A stretch of 12,404 bases of DNA, taken from NCBI GenBank assembly GCA_017618515.1, contig JAFZUB010000018.1, positions 1 through 12,404 of the forward strand, given 5' to 3'. Position numbers and translations under genes: made by a program. Under the pieces are notes generated by a model, which ran no database searches, was not told where the DNA came from, and saw nothing but the letters and a program-made list of their open reading frames with translations. Source of the DNA: Bacteroidaceae bacterium. Lineage in GTDB: Bacteria > Bacteroidota > Bacteroidia > Bacteroidales > Bacteroidaceae. The stretch's first letter is position 1. Each line of letters opens with the position of its first letter. Positions 6,861 to 12,404 of this stretch are shown here, one piece after another.

Positions 6861-6888
6861 AGGTTATAGGTTAGTGGTTATAGGTTAG
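6861..6888 (+). repeat. Heptamer array D, four units
   Basis: Units AGGTTAT, AGGTTAG, TGGTTAT, AGGTTAG, preceded by GAA and followed by AGAAA. It sits between the ndk stop and the ATPase start, beginning six bases before the start codon as read along the gene. Confidence 0.95.
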
Positions 6889-6899
6889 AGAAATCTTTG

Positions 6900-7367
6900 T
6901 TACGCCTCTTCCTCGGAATAGAGGAGCGGGAAGCAAGTCTGCTTCCATTCGTAGATTTCCTCGTCCTTGAAGAATCGCTTGATTTCCATTATTGCGGAGC
7001 GCAGTCCGTCGCTGGCATGAATGATATTCTCCTGCTTACTCATAGAGTATATTCCGCGAATGGTACCGGGGAATGCATTGCGGCCGTTAGTGGCGCCGGT
7101 CATGGTGCGCACAACGTTAATGGCCTCCACGCCTTCCAGCACCATGGCTACTACGGGAGCGGCCGTCATGCTGTCCTTGAGTCTCTGGAAGAATGGCTTG
7201 TCAGCCAGATGAGCATAGTGCTCAGAGAGCATCTCGTCGTCAAGCTGTATCATCTTCAGCGCAGCAATACGCAGGCCCTTTTTCTCAAAAATAGAAATAA
7301 TCTCACCAATCAATGCGCGCTGCACTGCCGACGGCTTGAGCAACACAAGTGTCTTTTCTAATGCCAT
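6900..7367 (-). CDS. ndk: Nucleoside-diphosphate kinase
   Basis: A 155-residue cytoplasmic kinase that moves the gamma phosphate from ATP to NDPs through a phospho-histidine. Family motifs are TLVLLKPSAVQR (6-17), the MTGATNGRNAFPGTIRG stretch (89-105), and NIIHASDG (114-121) with H117 the catalytic histidine. Length is normal. Two positions look unusual: residue 106 is Ile where most NDKs have Asp (RGDF/RGDY), and the active-site motif ends HASDG rather than HASDS/HGSDS; the second position is less strict. The ATG at 7367 is preceded by heptamer array E in the leader and by a consensus promoter at 7418-7448. It appears to be the first gene of an ndk-ATPase-DUF4435 operon. Confidence 0.96.
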   Translation of the reverse strand: MALEKTLVLLKPSAVQRALIGEIISIFEKKGLRIAALKMIQLDDEMLSEHYAHLADKPFFQRLKDSMTAAPVVAMVLEGVEAINVVRTMTGATNGRNAFPGTIRGIYSMSKQENIIHASDGLRSAIMEIKRFFKDEEIYEWKQTCFPLLYSEEEA

Positions 7368-7375
7368 AATTTTAA

Positions 7376-7403
7376 AGGTTATTGGTTAGAGGTTATAGGT
7401 TAT
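7376..7403 (+). repeat. Heptamer array E, four units, in the ndk leader
   Basis: Units AGGTTAT, TGGTTAG, AGGTTAT, AGGTTAT, preceded by AA and followed by AGATATT. It lies between the predicted ndk transcription start (about 7410) and the ndk start codon, so it would be transcribed as the C-rich strand in the 5' leader. Confidence 0.95.
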
Positions 7404-7417
7404 AGATATTACGGATG

Positions 7418-7448
7418 CAAAGATAATAAAAAAAATGATTTTGACAAA
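7418..7448 (-). promoter_or_regulatory. Bacteroidetes sigma-ABfr-type promoter for ndk
   Basis: On the minus strand a -33 element TTTG (7445-7448) is followed by exactly 19 bases and a -7 element TATCTTTG (7418-7425), a perfect match to TTTG-N19-TAnnTTTG. Transcription would start near 7410, giving a leader of about 43 bases containing array E. The site lies just downstream of the Hsp15-like gene's stop. Confidence 0.85.
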
Positions 7449-7455
7449 GAAACAA

Positions 7456-7863
7456 CTAATCTTCATCAAAATCAAAGTCCGCATCTATAAATATAGGTGT
7501 GTTGAAATCATCGAGGGCGCGGCGATCCTTCTTGGTTGGCCGGCCAGTGCCGCGGGCTCTGTCAACAAATCCGCTCATGCGACTCATCTCCAGTAGCTCA
7601 TATTGCTCAGGGGCAGTGACATTCTCCAATATCTCGGGCAGCATCTTGGCGCCCACACGCTTTTCGATGGCCTTGAGTATGCGAAAGGAATAAGTGATAG
7701 GCGGCTTGCGCACGTCTATCACATCGCCCTCCTTCACCATGTGCGACGCCTTCAGCCGTGCACCACCCTTGGTGATACGGCCATTCTTGCATGCGTCGGC
7801 AGCAATAGTGCGTGTCTTGAAGATGCGCGCTGCCCACAACCATTTGTCAAGTCGTGCCTCCAC
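7456..7863 (-). CDS. hslR: Hsp15-like S4-domain RNA-binding protein
   Basis: A 135-residue protein. The S4 RNA-binding domain spans about residues 3-60 (RLDKWLWAARIFKTRTIAADACKNGRI, then VKEGDVIDV), with the classic opening KWLW and FKTR. The C-terminal motif RARGTGRPTKKDRRALDDF (102-120) is typical of Hsp15, which binds 50S subunits carrying stalled nascent chains and helps recycle them. The extreme C-terminus is strongly acidic (DADFDFDED). The start is GTG at 7863, because no in-frame ATG sits nearby and the family normally begins just before this point. It is the third gene after rplY and pth, so the run joins three translation-related proteins. Heptamer array F fills the gap to pth. Confidence 0.9.
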   Translation of the reverse strand: MEARLDKWLWAARIFKTRTIAADACKNGRITKGGARLKASHMVKEGDVIDVRKPPITYSFRILKAIEKRVGAKMLPEILENVTAPEQYELLEMSRMSGFVDRARGTGRPTKKDRRALDDFNTPIFIDADFDFDED

Positions 7864-7869
7864 TATGAA

Positions 7870-7908
7870 AGGTTATAGGTTATAGGTTATTGGTTATAAA
7901 ATGGTTAT
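7870..7908 (+). repeat. Heptamer array F, four tandem units plus one detached unit
   Basis: Units AGGTTAT three times and TGGTTAT (7870-7897), a four-base spacer AAAA, then a detached TGGTTAT (7902-7908) followed by AGACG. The 'four-base spacer, detached unit, AGACG' end is the same as that of array B, although the flanking genes are unrelated. It lies between pth and the Hsp15-like gene. Confidence 0.95.
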
Positions 7909-7915
7909 AGACGTA

Positions 7916-8533
7916 CTATTTGTTGTTATAATTGTTCATGGCGAACTGCACACCGCTAAGCACGAATGCCTTCACGGCCTCGCAGGCCTGCCCTACCCTT
8001 TCGTCCATAGCAGCCAGTTCCGTCTCGTCAAAGGGGCTGAGCACAAAGTCCACCTGATGGCCGCGGGCGAACTCGTTGCCGATGCCGAAGCGCAGACGTG
8101 CGTACTGGTCGGTACCCAGACACTGCGTGATGCTCTTCAGTCCGTTGTGGCCTCCTTCGCTACCGGAGGGTTTCATCCTCAGTGTGCCGAACGGCAAAGC
8201 CAGATCATCGCTGATAATAAGCAGTCGCTCCAGCTCAATCTTCTTCTGCTTCACCCAATAGCGCACCGCGTTGCCGCTGAGATTCATATATGTAGAGGGC
8301 TTGAGGAGCACCACCTTGTGCCCCTTCAGCCTCATCTCTGCGACAAAGCCGTATCGCTTGTCCTCAAAAGCGATATTGGATGCCCCGGCAAGAGCATCCA
8401 ATACCATAAATCCAATATTGTGGCGTGTGCCTGCGTACTCGTTGCCGATGTTGCCAAGCCCAACAACCAAATAATTCATCTCTTCAGTCTGATGTTTATC
8501 CCTCGAGAATATTTTTCTCAAAAAATTCAACAT
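7916..8533 (-). CDS. pth: Peptidyl-tRNA hydrolase
   Basis: A 205-residue enzyme that releases peptides from peptidyl-tRNA after premature drop-off. Catalytic and binding residues are present: GLGNIGNEY (25-33, N28), TRHNIGF (36-42, catalytic H38), STYMNLSG (80-87, N84), SDDLALPFG (108-116, D109) and GSEGGHNGLKSI (124-135, N130). The core begins at M19 (MNYLVVGLGN); the first 18 residues (basic, MLNFLRKIFSRDK) are an extension. The start at 8533 leaves only 10 bases to the rplY stop and keeps the frame open, while M19 at 8479 would give the family's usual length of 187; the choice is uncertain. Operon with rplY upstream, as in many bacteria. Confidence 0.95.
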   Translation of the reverse strand: MLNFLRKIFSRDKHQTEEMNYLVVGLGNIGNEYAGTRHNIGFMVLDALAGASNIAFEDKRYGFVAEMRLKGHKVVLLKPSTYMNLSGNAVRYWVKQKKIELERLLIISDDLALPFGTLRMKPSGSEGGHNGLKSITQCLGTDQYARLRFGIGNEFARGHQVDFVLSPFDETELAAMDERVGQACEAVKAFVLSGVQFAMNNYNNK

Positions 8534-8543
8534 TGCTTTAAGC

Positions 8544-9161
8544 TTATGCCTCAGCAGCCTCGGCAGCCTCCTCAGTCTCCTCCTCGGCAGACTTGGAGTT
8601 GCGGGTAGCCTTGACGGTGCAAACGAGAGCCTGCTTGGGAGTTACTATCTCCAGACCCTCAAACTCGAGGTCGCCCACGATGATAGACTTACCGATACCC
8701 AACTCAGAGATGTCGATAGTCAGACGCTCGGGAATCTTGTCGTATGTAGCCTTCACCTTCAGGCTGCGAGTCAGCGAGCGGAAAGAACCACCCTCGCGCA
8801 CACCAATAGCGTGGCCAGTATAGTTGACGGGCACAGCCATAACGATAGGCTTGTCGTCAGTAATCTGATAAAAATCGATGTGCAGCACGTTGTCCTTCAC
8901 GGGGTGGAACTGCAGCTCCCTCATCACGGCCTTGCAAACCTTGCCGTCGATGTCGAGGTTAACTACGAAAATCTCAGGAGTGTAGATAAGCTTGCGTACA
9001 GCTTCGAAAGTTACGCTGAAGCTGGTAGCCACAGCCTTACCATCGGCGTCCTTCTGACCACCGTAAAGATTACACGGAATTGCGCCGCTTGCGCGCAGCA
9101 CCTTGGCAGCCTTCTTGCCACCAGCCTGACGGGCAGTGCCCTTGAGTTCAAATGTCTTCAT
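8544..9161 (-). CDS. rplY: 50S ribosomal protein bL25, CTC form
   Basis: A 205-residue protein of the long CTC/TL5 class. The N-terminal domain (1 to about 92) begins MKTFELKGTARQAGGKKAAKVLRASG and binds 5S rRNA; the following beta-domain includes LHIDFYQI and VPVNYTGHAIGVREGGS. The end is an acidic, low-complexity tail (EEETEEAAEAAEA). The ATG at 9161 was chosen because it begins the conserved N-terminus and follows AAAG; an in-frame ATG 60 bases upstream would add residues unlike the family, within the leader. A consensus promoter lies at 9296-9326, leaving a leader of roughly 125 bases with a two-part hairpin. It is followed by pth after 10 bases. Confidence 0.95.
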   Translation of the reverse strand: MKTFELKGTARQAGGKKAAKVLRASGAIPCNLYGGQKDADGKAVATSFSVTFEAVRKLIYTPEIFVVNLDIDGKVCKAVMRELQFHPVKDNVLHIDFYQITDDKPIVMAVPVNYTGHAIGVREGGSFRSLTRSLKVKATYDKIPERLTIDISELGIGKSIIVGDLEFEGLEIVTPKQALVCTVKATRNSKSAEEETEEAAEAAEA

Positions 9162-9204
9162 TTCTTTAAGTTTTGTGTTACTCTGAATTAAGTTTAATTT
9201 CTCT

Positions 9205-9242
9205 ACCCTGTTTCTCCCCATTAAGAGGGGAGTTGAGAGGGT
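9205..9242 (-). promoter_or_regulatory. Two-part hairpin in the rplY leader
   Basis: In the rplY leader RNA an inner stem CTCCCC/GGGGAG (9227-9232 with 9214-9219, seven-base loop) is stacked on an outer stem ACCCT/AGGGT (9238-9242 with 9205-9209) across an asymmetric internal loop. It lies about 45 bases before the start codon. It could be an autoregulatory r-protein leader or a dispersed palindrome; sequence alone does not decide. Confidence 0.45.
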
Positions 9243-9295
9243 CTTTTCTGTAGCTTAATCTGCCATCACACGTAATGTAGCCTAAAAAGCGGCTG

Positions 9296-9326
9296 CAAAA
9301 TTAGCACTTTTTTATGAAACAGCAAA
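9296..9326 (-). promoter_or_regulatory. Bacteroidetes sigma-ABfr-type promoter for rplY-pth-hslR
   Basis: On the minus strand TTTG (9323-9326), exactly 19 bases, then TAATTTTG (9296-9303): a perfect fit to TTTG-N19-TAnnTTTG. The start would be near 9289, about 128 bases before the rplY ATG. The 189-base stretch 9162-9350 otherwise holds only the leader hairpin and AT-rich sequence after the clpB stop. Confidence 0.85.
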
Positions 9327-9350
9327 TTTTCTTATAGAAAAAAAACATTT

Positions 9351-11954
9351 TTACTCATTGCTAAAGGCAATCTCGCCATTCTGAACATCGGCCAGAATCG
9401 GCTTGGTCTTGTCGAGCGTAGTGTCGGCAAGGATTGTCTTGCTGAGGTCGTTGAGCAGATAGCGCTGTATGGCACGCTTGATGGGACGTGCGCCAAACTC
9501 GGGGTCGAAGCCCCACTCGCCCAACTGATGGACGGCAGAGTCGCTGACGCGGAGGGTGATGCCGTTGGCGCGCAGATTCTTGTTAACCTGAGCAATCTGC
9601 AGACGCACGATGTCGTCGGCTTGCTCGCGGGTGAGAGGCTGGAAGAGAATGATGTCGTCAATACGATTGAGAAACTCCGGCCTTATCTGCTGCTTGAGCA
9701 TCTCCATCACCTTGAGCTTAGTCTGCTCCATGATGTCGGCACGGGCGGCCTCGCTCTTTCCTGCCATCCCAGCCGTCTGCTCCTGGATGTAGTGACTGCC
9801 CAGATTGCTGGTCATAATAATTATGGTGTTCTTGAAGTTGACCGTACGGCCTTTGCTGTCGGTGAGGCGTCCGTCGTCAAGCACCTGGAGCAGGATGTTA
9901 AACACATCAGGATGGGCCTTCTCTATCTCATCAAAGAGCACAACGCTGTATGGCTTGCGCCTAACAGCCTCGGTGAGCTGGCCGCCCTCGTCATAACCTA
10001 CGTAGCCCGGAGGTGCACCGATAAGACGGGTGACGCTGAACTTCTCCTGATACTCACTCATATCGATGCGAGTCATCATGGTCTCGTCGTTAAAGAGATA
10101 GTCGGCCAGCGCCTTGGCCAATTCAGTCTTGCCCACGCCCGTGGTACCCATGAAGATAAAGGAACCGATAGGCCGTTTGGGGTCTTGCACTCCGGCACGG
10201 CTGCGGCGCACGGCGTCGCTAACGGCTGCGATGGCTTCATCCTGCCCTATGATGCGACGGTGGAGCTCCTCCTCCATGTGGAGCAGTTTCTCGCGCTCAC
10301 TCTGCAGCATACGCTGCACAGGCACTCCAGTCCAACGGCTGACCACTTCGGCAATATCGTCAGCGGTAACTTCCTCCTTTATCATCGCACTGCCACTCTG
10401 GGCCTCGGCAAGCTGGCTCTGTATATGGTTAATCTCGTCCTCGAGAGACTTCAGTTTGCCGTAGCGAATCTCAGCAACTTTGGCGTAGTTGCCCTCACGC
10501 TCGGCGCGGTCGGCCTCAAAGCGCAGGGTCTCTATCTCTTGCTTGTTTTGCTGAATCTTGTTGACAAGGTCTTTCTCATGCTGCCACTTGCCCTGCATCT
10601 GGCTGCGCTCCTCCTGCAAGTTGGCTATCTCGGCAGAGAGTTGCGTGAGCTTGGCCTCATCATTCTCACGCTTAATGGCCTCACGCTCTATCTCCAATTG
10701 TCCCAGACGGCGGTTGATCTCGTCCAGTTCTTCGGGCATAGAGTCGCGCTCAATGCGCAGCTTAGCAGCGGCCTCATCCATAAGGTCGATAGCCTTATCA
10801 GGCAGGAAACGATTGCTGATATAGCGGTCACTAAGCGTGACGGCAGCAATCACCGCAACGTCCTGAATCCTGACCTTGTGATGGTTCTCGTAGCGCTCCT
10901 TCAGCCCGCGCAGTATGGAGATGCTGTCCTCCACAGTCGGCTCGTCCACCATCACGGTCTGGAAGCGGCGCTCCAGAGCCTTGTCCTTCTCAAAGTATTT
11001 CTGATACTCGTCGAGCGTGGTAGCACCGATGCTGCGCAGCTCGCCACGGCTGAGCGCTGGCTTGAGGATGTTAGCAGCGTCCATTGCACCCTGACCACCG
11101 CCTGCGCCCACGAGCGTATGGATTTCATCTATAAAGAGAATTATCTCTCCATTGCTGCGCTCCACTTCCTTTACCACACTCTTAAGCCTCTCCTCAAACT
11201 CGCCCGTGTATTTGGCCCCTGCCAGCAGGGCACCCATGTCGAGTGAGAGAACTCGTTTGGTCTTGAGGTTTTCAGGCACATCCCCCTTCATGATACGCTC
11301 GGCCAGCCCTTCCACGATGGCCGTCTTGCCAGTGCCCGGCTCGCCGAGCAGGATAGGATTGTTCTTGGTGCGGCGACTGAGGATTTGCAGCACACGGCGT
11401 ATCTCATCGTCCCTGCCGATAACGGGGTCGAGCTTGCCCTCGCGGGCGGCCTTGACGAGATCGCGGGCATACTTCTCCAGCGACTGGTAGTTCTCCTCCG
11501 CACTGGCCGACTTCACGCTCTCGCCACCACGGAGCTCTTGAACTGCCTTGAGCAGATCATCCTTCGTCATTCCCGCGTCTTTCAGCAGACGACTCATAGT
11601 GCAGTCCACCTCCAGCATCGCCAACAGCAGAGCCTCTATGCCTGTAAACTCATCACCCATCTTCTGAGCCAGAGCCTCAGCGTGCTCCACCACGCGCTGG
11701 CTGTCGCGGCTGAGATAAGGCTCACCGCCGCTCACCTTGGGCAGAGAACCCAGCTGGGCCTCCACCGCCTTGCGCAGACCGTCGCCGTTGACGCCGAGCT
11801 TGCCGTAAACAAAGCCCAGCACATTGTCGCCTTCCTCCTGGATGCCCCAGTAGAGGTGCTCCGGCTCCACAGCCTGCTGCCCTGCAGCCTGCGCCTTGCG
11901 CACAGCCTTCTGCAGAGCCTCACTTGCTTTGATTGTAAATTTGTCTAAGTTCAT
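9351..11954 (-). CDS. clpB: ATP-dependent disaggregase ClpB
   Basis: An 867-residue Hsp100 chaperone that threads aggregated proteins through a hexameric ring together with DnaK. Domains in order: Clp-N (about 1-145, two repeats), AAA+ ring 1 (about 160-400) with Walker A GEPGTGKT (204-211), pore loop KYTGEFEE (248-255), Walker B LFIDEIH (273-279) and arginine fingers ERR (328-330); the middle coiled-coil M-domain (about 400-525) that distinguishes ClpB from ClpA/C; AAA+ ring 2 with Walker A GTTGVGKT (603-610), pore loop YVGY (651-654) and Walker B VVLFDEIE (671-678); then the small C-terminal domain with [10 protein letters not shown]. Length is normal and nothing is missing. No IGL/F loop for ClpP is needed in this family. 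A perfect inverted repeat 86 bases upstream is a candidate heat-shock operator; I could not find a convincing promoter. Confidence 0.98.
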   Translation of the reverse strand: MNLDKFTIKASEALQKAVRKAQAAGQQAVEPEHLYWGIQEEGDNVLGFVYGKLGVNGDGLRKAVEAQLGSLPKVSGGEPYLSRDSQRVVEHAEALAQKMGDEFTGIEALLLAMLEVDCTMSRLLKDAGMTKDDLLKAVQELRGGESVKSASAEENYQSLEKYARDLVKAAREGKLDPVIGRDDEIRRVLQILSRRTKNNPILLGEPGTGKTAIVEGLAERIMKGDVPENLKTKRVLSLDMGALLAGAKYTGEFEERLKSVVKEVERSNGEIILFIDEIHTLVGAGGGQGAMDAANILKPALSRGELRSIGATTLDEYQKYFEKDKALERRFQTVMVDEPTVEDSISILRGLKERYENHHKVRIQDVAVIAAVTLSDRYISNRFLPDKAIDLMDEAAAKLRIERDSMPEELDEINRRLGQLEIEREAIKRENDEAKLTQLSAEIANLQEERSQMQGKWQHEKDLVNKIQQNKQEIETLRFEADRAEREGNYAKVAEIRYGKLKSLEDEINHIQSQLAEAQSGSAMIKEEVTADDIAEVVSRWTGVPVQRMLQSEREKLLHMEEELHRRIIGQDEAIAAVSDAVRRSRAGVQDPKRPIGSFIFMGTTGVGKTELAKALADYLFNDETMMTRIDMSEYQEKFSVTRLIGAPPGYVGYDEGGQLTEAVRRKPYSVVLFDEIEKAHPDVFNILLQVLDDGRLTDSKGRTVNFKNTIIIMTSNLGSHYIQEQTAGMAGKSEAARADIMEQTKLKVMEMLKQQIRPEFLNRIDDIILFQPLTREQADDIVRLQIAQVNKNLRANGITLRVSDSAVHQLGEWGFDPEFGARPIKRAIQRYLLNDLSKTILADTTLDKTKPILADVQNGEIAFSNE

Positions 11955-12039
11955 AACATTCTATTTTTATTGTTAATATTCGAATTAAGTTGAAACGTGT
12001 ACTATTCCTATACTTTCAATCATTGTACCAAAATAGAAA

Positions 12040-12056
12040 TCTGCCATTTTGGCAGA
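12040..12056. promoter_or_regulatory. Inverted repeat between clpB and the GNAT gene, putative operator
   Basis: TCTGCCA, TTT, TGGCAGA: a perfect 7-base inverted repeat with a three-base centre in the 153-base divergent region. It is 86 bases from the clpB start and 52 from the GNAT start, near the -33 region of the weak GNAT promoter. It is not the CIRCE element (different arms and spacing). No T-run follows on either strand, so a terminator is unlikely; a regulator site is inferred. Confidence 0.5.
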
Positions 12057-12082
12057 CATCTCATTTTTTCTTTGTAACTTCG
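12048..12082 (+). promoter_or_regulatory. Weak promoter match for the GNAT gene
   Basis: A -7-like box TAACTTCG (12075-12082, one mismatch to TAnnTTTG) lies 25 bases before the ATG. The nearest TTTG (12048-12051) is 23 bases upstream of it, longer than the usual 19, and overlaps the inverted repeat. Only the -7 box is supported with any weight. Confidence 0.4.
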
Positions 12083-12107
12083 CACTGCAAACAAAAAACG
12101 CACCACC

Positions 12108-12404
12108 ATGCAGACAACTCAAATCACTATCGCAACACCCGAAGCACTCGCAGCTGTCAACGCCCTCCTACCCCATCTCAGCGAAAGGGCGCAGCCCATC
12201 ACCATTGACAGGCTGGAGCAAATAGTGCACAGCGACAACACATACCTATTTCTCGCCACCGACGAGCACGACATAGTGGGAATGTTCACACTCAACCTGA
12301 CGCTGCTCCCCACCGGACCGCGCATGTGGCTCGACGACTTGGTGCTCAGTCCCGATCATCGCGGCAAGGGTCTTGGCCGACAGTTGACAGAGGTCGCCAT
12401 TGCC
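12108..12404 (+). CDS. GNAT family N-acetyltransferase, 5' part
   Basis: The first 99 residues of an acetyltransferase that runs off the right edge with no stop. From the ATG at 12108 the frame reads MQTTQITIATPEAL, then YLFLATDEHDIVGMFTL (the central beta strands), WLDDLVLSPDHRGKGLGRQL. The last stretch contains the GNAT motif A, R/Q-x-x-G-x-G/A (HRGKGLGRQL), which holds the pyrophosphate of acetyl-CoA, preceded by the usual beta-4 acidic run. The substrate cannot be inferred. It diverges from clpB across a 153-base region with an inverted repeat and a weak promoter, so the two genes could share regulation. Confidence 0.88.
   Translation, partial: MQTTQITIATPEALAAVNALLPHLSERAQPITIDRLEQIVHSDNTYLFLATDEHDIVGMFTLNLTLLPTGPRMWLDDLVLSPDHRGKGLGRQLTEVAIA

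Noticed and set aside
9162..9221. A longer bL25 start at 9221
   Set aside because: The extra 20 residues do not resemble the family's N-terminus, which begins MKTFELKG at 9161, and they fall within the leader hairpin.
9327..9342. AT-rich hairpin TTTTCT-TAT-AGAAAA as a clpB terminator
   Set aside because: The stem has almost no GC and the T-run lies before it, not after it, on the clpB strand.
9528..11246. A 572-codon open frame on the plus strand opposite clpB
   Set aside because: It lies wholly antisense to an intact, fully conserved clpB; its composition is that of a shadow frame and it shows no recognisable domain.
11955..12039. A clpB promoter
   Set aside because: TTTG occurs on the minus strand, but no TAnnTTTG lies at a workable distance; I could not support a specific site.

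Overview
The window looks like a piece of a Bacteroidales chromosome, most likely Prevotellaceae or a close relative. The reasons are the fused DAHP synthase/chorismate mutase followed by tyrA, a secreted protein ending in an 'IYDLQGR ... IYIINGKKILVK' tail of the Prevotella type, FISUMP-like surface domains, a CTC-type bL25, and promoters that fit the Bacteroidetes consensus TTTG-N19-TAnnTTTG. Neighbouring genes are moderately GC-rich, except one clearly AT-richer gene at 540-914. No rRNA, tRNA, CRISPR array or transposase gene was seen, and no gene-free stretch exceeds 300 bases.

Plus-strand block (1-4964). The 3' end of a DAHP synthase/chorismate mutase gene, a four-helix-bundle protein gene, tyrA, a threonine-aldolase-like PLP enzyme that overlaps tyrA by 14 bases, and two secreted-protein genes separated by one base. 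DAHP synthase/chorismate mutase and TyrA are steps of tyrosine/phenylalanine synthesis. The four-helix-bundle gene sits between them like an inserted cassette, bracketed by inverted arrays of a 7-base repeat. The two secreted proteins may be partners: the first has a cohesin-like beta-rich region and a sorting-type tail, the second a complete two-loop dockerin and two FISUMP-like domains.

Minus-strand block (4986-9161). bL25 (rplY), peptidyl-tRNA hydrolase (pth) and an Hsp15-like S4 protein form one run behind a consensus promoter at 9296-9326. A second consensus promoter (7418-7448) drives ndk, a small ABC-type ATPase and a DUF4435 Toprim-like protein. The ATPase/DUF4435 pair has the composition and order of the PARIS anti-phage system (AriA/AriB), here joined to a housekeeping gene.

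Right end (9351-12404). clpB on the minus strand diverges from the start of a GNAT acetyltransferase gene that runs off the window. A perfect 7-base inverted repeat between them is a candidate operator.

The most unusual feature is a family of short elements with 7-base units (A/T)GGTTA(T/G). Six copies lie in intergenic gaps, most with exactly four units and shared edges. A different 7-base repeat family (CAAATCT-like, CACCCCT-like) has been absorbed in frame into the tail of the secreted protein at 3261-3350.
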